In this document: positions 55,558 to 64,000 of the stretch, in pieces
Position numbering within the stretch: position 1 is the first letter of the stretch
How the letters are laid out: each line of letters opens with the position of its first letter
NCBI GenBank assembly: GCA_000697665.1
Contig: KL197709.1
Location: 2,789,599 to 2,853,598, forward strand
DNA: 64,000 nucleotides
Reading direction: 5' to 3'
Source: Jaapia argillacea MUCL 33604
Taxonomy: Eukaryota > Basidiomycota > Agaricomycetes > Jaapiales > Jaapiaceae
Notes under the pieces: model-generated
Databases searched by the model: none
Told to the model about the DNA's origin: nothing
The model's input: the letters and a program-made list of their open reading frames with translations, nothing else
Translations under genes and position numbers: made by a program

Positions 55558-57891
55558 ATGTCACCCATCTTCAAGCCATCCTCTATGAGGTCCCCCGAGA
55601 ACATCGTAATTGCCATTGCTTTACTGGCACTATGCGCTGTGGCATACACTAGATTCTTCCGGTCGCGAGTTACTCTGGCACATCTCCCCCCAGGGCCCAC
55701 AGGTCACTGGTTTTTCGGGAACACTATACCTAAGCTCCAGTGAGTTGGCTTGACTCGGAGAATCTCAGACGTAGACTGAGACTAGGCTCAAGTGCTCATC
55801 GCAAGTTCGAGGAGTGGACACAAGAATATGGCTCGTTATTTACCCTCAAGCGGGGTCGCGAACTTATCATCGTTGTCGGCCGCTATCAAGTGGGTTCCAA
55901 ACGGACTTGGAGACATTTCTTTTGACCTGAGTGCTTATCTTCGACGGTACCCCTCAGGCTGCGACCGACATCATGGAGAAGGAGGGAGCGTCACTTGTAG
56001 ATCGTCCTCGCAGTATCTCAGGAGGAGAAACACTCTCAGGTGGGATGAGGACACTCCTGGTCGGGGCAGGAGATCGCCTTAGAAAATTGAGAAGGTATGG
56101 GCAATCACGCCTCTCCTCGATACAACTCAGATGCCGATCCAAGACCTTCCTGGCGATGGTATAGAGCTCTGCATTCACAGCTGCAGTCGAAAGTAGCCGA
56201 GACCTATGAGCCGATCCAAATGATGAATGCTAAGAACGTTATTCTTGACATTCTCGCTCGCCCCTCAGATCATCAAGCGCATGCGCGGCGGTGTGTCATC
56301 TCCTATTGACTCAGCTCTAGTCCTCACATATGCCTGGTGGTTCTTGACCCAGATACGCAGCATCGGTGATCATGTCCATCACCTATGGAAAGGCAACTCC
56401 GACGTCCTATTCGGACCCGTCCGTCCAAAAGGTCAATATATGCGCGGCGCGGCTCGGTTCAGTCCTTACACCTGGAGCATACTTCGTTGAGAGTTTCCCC
56501 TTCTTAAGGTAGGTGACCATACCTCCGGACTCTCTCGCCTCCCCAGGACTCACAATCCCGATCATCTCTTCCTCCGCCGAATTTTTAGGTATTTGCCAGG
56601 TTACTTGGACCAACTGAGGCAGTGGCACCGAGAGGAATTGAGTTTGTTCCGTGGCCAGTTAGATGAAGTCCGGAAACAAATGGTACATACTTCGTTCCAT
56701 TCTTCCATCTCCTGCGGATTACTGCTCACTGCCGATCCATCAGGCTGTGAACCAAGCCCGCCCTTGCTTTGCGAAATACCTCCTCGAGCGCCAACAAGAG
56801 TTCGAGCTCACCGACGATGAGTTAGCATATCTTGCTGGGTCGATGTTTGGCGCAGGTTCCGATACGGTGAGTACTACTCGTCCCTGGATCAGATCGGATT
56901 TCTGAATCGCCACCTATTATTATCTCTGAATCACAGAGTGCGGCGGCGATCAGTATCGTTATCATGGCTGCTGCTTGTTTCCCCCGGACACAACTGAAGG
57001 TTCAGGAAGAACTCGATACAGTCGTTGGACGAGATCGGCGTGGGGATCATTTTTTCCCATCCTAAAATTGCGACTGACGAGAAGATAGTCCCAACCTTTG
57101 GAGACATGGATGCACTTCCTCAAACTATAGCTTTTGTTATGGAGAGTTTCAGATGGAGGCCTGTTAGCGCAGGCGGTGAGCAAAATCCCCCTAGTCGTTC
57201 TGTCTGGTTCTATATCTCAGTGATCGATCATCTCAGGGTTCATGCACAGAGCTACAAAGGACATCATCTGGGTAACCCTTATACTTGCATCATAAACCAA
57301 TGGTTATCTAAAGTGACCCATGATCATTCACAGAAGAACTACGTGATCCCGGCGGGCGCTACTGTTGCAGGCAATCACTGGTTTGTCTCGTTTCCCTTAC
57401 ACTCTCCCTTCCCCCGTCAACCTATCCCCGTACAATTGTAGGTCCATCGGTCGCGACCCAGAAGTTTTCCCCGATCCAGAAACTTTCAACCCCCAGCGAT
57501 GGATCAACAAGGATGGGAATATACGAGATGACATTCGATATTTCAATTTTGGTTTCGGTCGAAGGTGGGTCACAATCTGTCTGTGTCTGTTTTCTGCTGT
57601 AACTTACGTTGTATCGGAATAGAGTGTGTGTAGGACAACATGTCGCCAACAGGTAAGGCCAACCGACCGTCTTGCTCTCCATGGGCTCCCTTTTCAACAA
57701 TCATCCACAGATCCTTGTTTATCAACACCGCATTACTCCTGTGGGCATTCACCATCTCCCAAAATCCCGCCAAGCCCATCGACACATTGGCATTTACCAA
57801 CACAGCCAACGTTCACCCTCTTCCTTTCGAAGCGAAGTTCGAGCCCAGGATCGACGACTTGAAAGCGCTTGTTGAAGGGCATGTAGAATAA
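55558..57891 (+). CDS. Cytochrome P450 monooxygenase (microsomal, class II)
   Basis: Thirteen short introns, fourteen exons, all rebuilt in frame. An N-terminal anchor (IVIAIALLALCAVAYTRFF) is followed by the Pro hinge LPPGPTGHWFFGN. The oxygen-binding helix I reads LAGSMFGAGSDTSAAAIS. ExxR is ESFRWRPV, with the partner region TKDIIWKNYVIPAGATVAGN. PERF-like is FNPQRW. The heme loop is FNFGFGRRVCVGQHVANR, whose Cys is the heme ligand. The start follows directly on a short leader. Sequence style matches large Agaricomycete P450 families used in xenobiotic and secondary metabolism; the exact CYP family and substrate cannot be read from sequence alone. No biosynthetic partners lie beside it, so it is likely a stand-alone gene. 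Confidence 0.9.
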
Positions 57892-58035
57892 CCACGTTAA
57901 CGACATCCCGCTCTCCTTGTAATCTAGTGTACCATCTCACGTAACGATATCATCACGACCCTCCAAACCGCAAATTCTAATCTGGATTTCCACAACACCA
58001 ACTAATCTCAAATAAATACACTTCACAAATGACAC

Positions 58036-60685
58036 TCACAACTCCTCCTTGGCAGTCTTCATACCACCGGTACCGACACCAGTAGTTCCCTCTCCAACAG
58101 GTAAACAAAGCGCGGGACTAGTCCCAGTAAGCTGATACTCGCACTTTTCCAACTCCACAACTGAGAGGATCTCGTTCTCGAGCCCGCATGTCAATAGGAA
58201 CTAAGGTGGGAGGAAAGGTTTTTCGTTAGGCAAAGCAGAACGAGGATTTACGAAGGAGCACAGTGGGGAAGGGAGGATGTTGTGGAGGAAGTGGATGCAA
58301 TGGGAGAGGAGGTATGGGTGTGGAGATAGCAGGAAAGAACATACCACAACACTCCTATTGGGCCCATTCCAGCACTTAGTACCTTGTCTATAATGTTGCT
58401 TAGAATAGTACGCCGGCGTTCCTGGTTCGGCGTCTTCGTTCCAAGAGTGGAATTTGCTGTAAATATGTCCGAAATCAGAAGTGAAGTCGTGAGTCACGAA
58501 TGAGATGAGAGTGGGGAGAAAAACATACCCTAAACTAAACGTCTGCCCACCACTATTGGGTTTCTGCCTCGCCTCTTCAAACAAGCAGACTTCGTAGGTA
58601 TAGCTGAATCACGACCAAAATACATCAGTATACGCCCTCTGACCCGTAGATAGCAAAAGAGGGGGTAGGAGATAAAGAATAAACCGCTGAGAGGTGAAGG
58701 AAAGGATGGGAACCAATAACGAAGAAACCCGACTCACTCTCCAGTATCCTTCTCCAAACAAACCTTATCCAACTTCTTCCACTCTCCCTCCTTCCCAAAC
58801 CATCTTTCATCAAACAAATCCTTCAAATCCTCTTCGGCTTTATCTTTTTCTTCGGTAGTCAGTTTGAGGGAATGTTGAGCGGCGGAGAGGAGTTCGCGTG
58901 TACGTGATGCATCTGTATGTCGTGTGAAGTTGTCGTTGTCGGTTCAACGATCGCAGGGTTGGAATGGGTAATGAGACGTGAGAGCAGGGTAATGAGATAC
59001 GGTATGAAGCAGAGAGATATACGAAAGTGAGACATACCAGAAGAAGAACCATCAACAGCACCCCTCACAACCCCGACTTTTTGAAGCAAAGACACGATAG
59101 ATTCTTTGACGGTTAGGTATTGAGGGATGAGAGTGTCGGGGAGGTAAGATGTGATATCGAATACTATAAAAATGGAGTGGTTCAGTCAGTGGTCCATAAG
59201 AGGAGACATAGAGAGGTAGAGCTAGAAGTGGGTGTGCAACTATGAAGGTGGAGAAGGGCATATGTGCATATAAGGGGCCAAAAAAAGTGGGCATATGCGC
59301 GTATGGAGTTTGAAGAAAGAAAAGGAAAGAACATACGTATACTCTCCTCAACAGGAGCGTTAACATGTCTCTCATGCTCCAACAACAACGAAACATGATC
59401 AACATCCAACAACATATCCAACTCTTTCTCCATTGTCTCTTCATCCCGCTCTTCCTCTCCCTCTGCTACCTTCACTTCTCCCTCTTTGACCTCTCCCTCT
59501 CCTCCTTCCTCACCATCCTTCAACCCTCCCTCATCATAAATATGTTTCAGCCCTTTAACCCCCTCCCACCCCCTAACAGCTTCAAGCACCGCCATGTCCT
59601 GATAATTAGGGTTATACCCCCTCCTTAACCCATCCAAAATATTACCGAGTTCGGCTTCGCGGGCGAGGGAGGCGGCGTGGAGGGAACGGAGGTGTGTTAA
59701 GGCTTCGTGATGCGCAAGGAGGGAAGTATAGAGGGCTGAGTGGGTTGTGAGTGTTAGTGAAGTTGTGGAGAGTGGGGGGAGAGAGATGGACATACGCGAT
59801 TGTTTCTTGTGCTCTAACGCGGCCGCTGAGAGACTTTCGGTCCTGTCCACGATATCTACACGAAATCGATCCATCAGTTTCTCTTCGGCTTCTTTCGCCA
59901 AGCAAGGCGGAAATGAAAGCGTACCCTGTAACCTCGCAACCTCCTTCTCGCGCACGGAGATCTCAGCTAGAGTGGAAGTGATACTTTCTTCCAATCGTTT
60001 CTTTTCCTTCTTGGCGAATGAGATGTAGGAAGAACGAATTTTGGAGCCCTGGGTTGGGTGGCGTTTAGTGAATTTCACTCAGTAGGTGCACAGACAGAAG
60101 GATGGCAAAGAAGACGTACCTTTCGTCTCAACTTGTTCTCCTCCTCAAGTTTCTGCCTATAAGCATCCCCAATCTCTTTGCACAGGTTCGGACATACGCC
60201 ACTTTTCTCGTCAGACCCGTCACAACATTCGACCTCTTATTCCCAGTCAGCTCTCTTCCCTCGCTCAAAGCTCTTTGAGAGCGGGGAGACACTTACCGCA
60301 GAGACCGTCGTTCACCCTTGTAGCGGGTATGCTAGTTCCGATGTGCCCTTCGTTCTTGCAATAGAACGAGGTACCTGGGCACGCACCAGTACCTACAAAT
60401 GCACGCGACGATCAATACCATTCACCCTGCGAAGGAGATGAAAGGCAAACACGAACCAGGCTCATCGCTCCCATCCAGACAATCACAGTAATCATCATTA
60501 ACCGCACTCCACGCAATCTCCTTGGATCCGTCCAAACATTTCCATGTCGACTTTGAAGATGGAGTGTAACGCGAAAGAAGATTTGGGGCTACGCCATGGG
60601 TTTTGGGGATCCCTGGGCCTGCGAGGGCTGGTGTGGGCGCAAGGAGGGCGGGGATTGGCACCAGCAGCAATAGCCAGGGCAGCAT
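58036..60685 (-). CDS. GTB1: Glucosidase II beta subunit (PRKCSH/GTB1)
   Basis: An ER protein that helps glucosidase II trim glucose from N-glycans during folding. The start MLPWLLLLVPIPALL (60685) is a signal peptide; an upstream in-frame ATG (60769) would hide it. Two LDLR-A-like Cys motifs follow (WSAVNDDYCDCLDGSDEPGT, and the next one over an intron). Then a Lys/Glu coiled-coil (KKEKKRLEESITSTLAEISV) and an acidic run (EGEVKEGEVKVAEGEEERDE). The C-terminal MRH lectin domain has YTYEVCLFEEARQKPNSGGQ, KFHSWNEDAEPGTPAYYSKQ, CWNGPNRSVVV and LTCGLENEILSVVELEKCEY. It ends KEEL, in place of the usual HDEL/KDEL retrieval signal. About ten exons. Confidence 0.93.
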
Positions 60686-61461
60686 CGCAGGCGTGAGCGG
60701 GTGGAGGACGTTTGGGAGACGTGGCGTTTTGTTCATGTCTTGGCAAGTGCCTTGATTACATTGCGACATTGCAGCATGTCTGCATTTCTACATTACCCAC
60801 TTATTCCTATTTTCTGCTTGCACAACTTGAAAGTAAACAGTTGTATGGCAGGTTTTATACAGATGTAGGTGCTTATATGTAAATTGTTTTTATAGCCTAT
60901 GTAATACTTTTGGAGGAAGTAGAGTCACAGGAAGCCTATCACACAAAGGGTGACTCCCACCCGTCAGCTACTCATCCACTTGCCCCTTCGACAATTTTGG
61001 CTTTTCAGTGGCTGTCGCATCTGCTGCCAGCATAGTTGTGCGTCTGAAGATTCAAGAAGTTGAGACATTGGTAGTCGATACAGTCACTGGACGAAATTTT
61101 GAACAATGGCGTCCAACACAATTGAGCACAATATCAAGGAGACTGAAAGTAGGTGTGCGATAAGGTGGAAAGTCACCAATACAGTCCACCTTTCCGGAGC
61201 CCGCGAAAGAACATCAAGAAAGAAGGGGGCATCGAGGGTACCGGCAAAGATGGGGACCAAGGGATGACGATATAAGTCTGATAACTTCATCGATCGCGGA
61301 CTCATTCAACCATTGTACAGATGACAACCGATCATGGCAGTCAATGCATATTTTGGAGAAGCCTGGAGTACATGGGCATGCGGTGGATGATAGGAAGACA
61401 GCACCAAACGGACGGGCATAAACACAAGACGAACGAACGAAAACAAGCTCAAGCTGCAGGC
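60686..61461. other. Intergenic between GTB1 and eS25
   Basis: Promoter of GTB1 and 3' flank of eS25. No supported gene. Confidence 0.4.
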
Positions 61462-62003
61462 TTAATCCGAGCTAGTCGTTAACCGGGCTACGCACACACA
61501 AAACATCAGCAACCAATCCCCACAAGCCAACTAAAGAAGTGAACTCACTGTAAATCAACTGCCCACTGTGATGTACAATCCTCTTGATCAACCCCTCCTT
61601 CTCCAAATGCCTAATCGCCCTCCTCGCCAAGCTTCCATTGACCTTCAACCTCTCAATCAAGATACTCTGAGAGATGAATCGGAATGTGGGGACTTCTTTC
61701 ATGATACGGTCGAAAGTGGCCTTGTCGAGGGAGACGGCGTGTGCGGCCTTATCCTTGACCTTTCCCTTCGACCACTTCTTCTTCTTGGCGGATTTGCCTC
61801 CTCCTGATGAGGATGGTGCGGCTGCTTTTGCTTTGGCCTGTGAAGAGGGTGCGGTTAGTAATGCTTCGTCGCGGCAGTCATCCAAACGCAAGGAAGTCCA
61901 TCCGTCCGATAGATGAAGCAAGGCGAGACAAAGGGAAGTAGAGGACGATGGTGGGGGCAGCAGGGCGGTGGAATGAGAGCAGAACGAGCAAAATACTCAC
62001 CAT
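61462..62003 (-). CDS. RPS25: 40S ribosomal protein eS25
   Basis: Three coding exons: 62003-62001 (ATG alone), 61837-61549 and 61487-61462, giving 105 residues, the family length. It reads MAKAKAAAPSSSGGGKSAKK, KKWSKGKVKDKAAHAVSLDK, ATFDRIMKEVPTFRFISQSI, LIERLKVNGSLARRAIRHLE, then KEGLIKRIVHHSGQLIYTRL and the end TTSSD. This is a winged-helix protein on the head of the small subunit, needed for some IRES-driven translation in other organisms. Intron 1 (GTGAGT at 62000) starts directly after the ATG, like eL18 and the Tra2-like gene. Confidence 0.96.
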
Positions 62004-62402
62004 GATTGTTGTATGGCCTGTTGACGATGTAGCGAGCAGCCTGGAGACACAGATCTGAAGGCTTTCGGAGTTGGCCGAGAGAAGTTTAGCTCCGCTCAAA
62101 AATATGGCTGAAGGCATAAAGGGAGGTCCGCAACTTTGCTGCTAAGCGCTCGATTGAGTGCTAAATTACTGGAGACATCAGGACGTATCGTTCCAACTGC
62201 AATCTCACAAACACACGATGTCTAAGTACAGCGCTCCAAATGGGCAAAAGTTCGGATCGAACAGAAAACGAGTAGTGGATTGTTAAAACTGGGCGCAAGG
62301 GAAAAGTGTGCCAAATGGCAAACGAAATGACTTTCTCATAAACACGAACATTTCGTTAGACTCAGATAGCAGCGAGAAAGGAAGGAGAGCTTACGATATG
62401 AC
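62004..62402. promoter_or_regulatory. Promoter region of eS25
   Basis: 399 bases between the eS25 start and the 3' end of the F-box gene on the same strand. CT-rich leader on the minus strand; no TATA box seen. Confidence 0.4.
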
Positions 62403-63644
62403 TTACTCTTCTCCAAGCGTCTCCCAAACCCGCTGCAAAAACGCCTCTGGCGCGTCGGTCCGCCGGAAAACGTACAAGGTGTCTCCATATCTAAGCTCCC
62501 GGATGTACTGCTGAGCGACGAAACGGGATTTGAGAGTGGCGTGGAGAGTCGTCGCGGGGATGCCAGCAGGAACCGAGAGAGATCGAAGAAGCGGCCACTC
62601 TCCGTCGCGTAGGTTTGCCAAAACTGAAGCTGCTTCGGAAGGTAAGACATGAAGCGACAAATCTTCAAGGAGTGGGGTGGCCCACTTGAATGGGGTGGTC
62701 ATGATAGTGTCGGTTGACCAACGGTACGTTGAGTTGGACCCACGAAACAACAGGGAACGCAGTTGCGGAAACTTGTTGGTTTTCGACACGACATCGCAGA
62801 CAGATGTCGAAAAGTTGTGAGGCTGTGTGACGGAGAGCGCCTGAAGCGCAGGGGCGTCGATGACACCGAGAATGTTGTCGGCAAAGATACCAACGACTGA
62901 GAGGGATCTGAGGCTGGGAAGGCAAATCTTGGGTGAATCGGTCCAGCATTGGAATTCGATGAGCGTGAGAGAGTCAAGGACAGGCGAAGCGGTGAGAAGA
63001 GCCACGATTTCGTCTTCCTGATCCTGTTCCTCGCATTGATCGATGCGGAGGGTGGTCACGGTGCGGAAATAAGCAGATAAGTTGCTTGAATAGCGGTGGG
63101 AACAGTCGACGATATCTACGGACCGTAGGCACGGAGTGCCCCCAGTGAGGAAAGGCATGTTATGACCACGAGTACAATCTATCCCATAGTGTTGCAGGAC
63201 AGGCGCGACCTTGTCCGAAAGCTCCGTGAAAATGGAACGCGTGACGCTAGGGCGCACGGCGTAGATGTGCAGGCTGCGTAATCGAAATAGTTGGCCTACA
63301 ACCAACTCAATGGCCGCATCCATTCGTTGATCATCGTCATAATTGCGGAGGCTGAGATAGAGGGAGAGGTGTGCAGGGTCGGATCGTTCGAGGCATAGGT
63401 GGTAGAACTCCATGGGTGGCAGTCTCACCCACGAGTCGACGCGTATACGCAACTGGCACCAGAAAGAACGGGTGCCCACAACGATGCCTCGAAATTGGCG
63501 AGAGACTAGGGATAAGATCCCTCTGGGCCTGAAATCCCAGGTTGGGTCGTAGCCTGAACCTGAACAATTCTCTTTATGACCAATCTCCATAATGTTGGTC
63601 AAGAGTTCAATCGGGAGGCGATGTATATGGGGGGTGGCTTGCAT
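62403..63644 (-). CDS. Intronless F-box protein with LRR-like C-terminus
   Basis: A single 413-codon frame. The N-terminus HIHRLPIELLTNIMEIGHKE then ILSLVSRQFRGIVVGTRSFW is a basidiomycete F-box, in the usual N-terminal place. After it, degenerate leucine-rich units of about 25 residues follow (LFRLRSLHIYAVRPS, PVLDSLTLIEFQCWTDS, LPSLRSLSVVGIFAD, FPQLRSLLFRGSNS, WPLLRSLSVPAGIPA). It would recruit a substrate to an SCF ubiquitin ligase. Such genes form large lineage-specific families in Agaricomycetes and are often intron-poor. The substrate is unknown. Confidence 0.85.
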   Translation of the reverse strand: MQATPHIHRLPIELLTNIMEIGHKENCSGSGYDPTWDFRPRGILSLVSRQFRGIVVGTRSFWCQLRIRVDSWVRLPPMEFYHLCLERSDPAHLSLYLSLRNYDDDQRMDAAIELVVGQLFRLRSLHIYAVRPSVTRSIFTELSDKVAPVLQHYGIDCTRGHNMPFLTGGTPCLRSVDIVDCSHRYSSNLSAYFRTVTTLRIDQCEEQDQEDEIVALLTASPVLDSLTLIEFQCWTDSPKICLPSLRSLSVVGIFADNILGVIDAPALQALSVTQPHNFSTSVCDVVSKTNKFPQLRSLLFRGSNSTYRWSTDTIMTTPFKWATPLLEDLSLHVLPSEAASVLANLRDGEWPLLRSLSVPAGIPATTLHATLKSRFVAQQYIRELRYGDTLYVFRRTDAPEAFLQRVWETLGEE

Positions 63645-64000
63645 CCTCGACGTCTTGGCCAGTGTAAAGGCTGCTTGCGCTATGTGTCACTTGCTAAGAT
63701 TTCAGTTCCAGAAGAAGTTCGTCACTTTCTCTGAAGGGCGCTCCCGTTGCAGACACGGAAATGGACTGTGCAGTTATATAGTTGCAAATATCTGTGAATC
63801 GAGAACGTTGGATATTTCTAACTGTTTCTTTCGGATTAGTATTGACGCTCGACTTGTCTATTTCATGAAAAGCAACCCACCGAGGAAGTTGAGCTAGGAA
63901 TCCTGCCAGTGTGGTCTAGGTCGAATTTGAAGTAATTTGTCGCCGCCAGTCACAGCCTCGAGGTTGCTTGAGCGCGACTTCTCCTCACCTTGAGCTTGAT
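63645..64000. other. Upstream region of the F-box gene, window end
   Basis: No supported gene; one 101-codon plus-strand frame has no features. The right edge may enter another gene not visible here. Confidence 0.35.

Overview
The window is about 64 kb of nuclear DNA from a filamentous basidiomycete, most likely an Agaricomycete. The basis for this is that genes on both strands are broken by many short introns (about 50-65 bases, GT..AG, often with GTNNGT donors and CTNAY branch sites). The gene families also fit: a KDM3-type JmjC demethylase, a Pho80-type cyclin, F-box proteins, four-helix MARVEL proteins with proline-rich tails, and a fungal cytochrome P450. No species is claimed. I spliced the genes by hand, and most junctions given here keep the frame. 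Left part (1-17.8 kb): 3' end of a JmjC demethylase; a weak three-exon orphan; a small secreted Cys-poor peptide; a 1101-residue protein with a disordered N-terminal two thirds and a C-terminal MDR (zinc-less alcohol dehydrogenase/quinone reductase) domain; the nucleolar GTPase NUG1/GRN1; a Tra2-like RNA-binding protein divergent from ribosomal protein eL18; and the MBOAT lysophospholipid acyltransferase ALE1. Middle (18-36 kb): an accessory region. It holds three MARVEL-family genes and one apparent relic, with an intronless F-box gene among them; a gene-poor stretch (25.8-28.4 kb); two small hypothetical genes; a WDR89 homologue; and two tandem 2OG-Fe(II) oxygenase genes. Right of it (36.9-46.8 kb): a housekeeping block with mitochondrial tRNA-modification GTPase MSS1/MnmE divergent from calcineurin B (CNB1), a conserved disordered protein, TTI2 (Tel2-interacting) divergent from SWD1 (COMPASS). 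Next (46.8-55.1 kb): two AT-rich segments with LTR-retroelement-like features. Each runs without a stop into a GC-richer reading frame. The two chimeric-looking genes converge on a Pho80-type cyclin. The window ends with a P450 (14 exons), glucosidase II beta (GTB1), ribosomal protein eS25 and a second intronless F-box/LRR-like gene. The most notable observations are as follows. (1) One of the two tandem oxygenases has lost its distal iron-binding His and gained a threefold internal repeat. (2) The MARVEL paralogues keep four internal exons of exactly equal length although their sequences have diverged, and one uses a GC-AG intron. (3) Two related AT-rich 5' modules are fused to two unrelated genes on either side of the cyclin. 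(4) Three RNA/ribosome genes have a first coding exon consisting only of the ATG.
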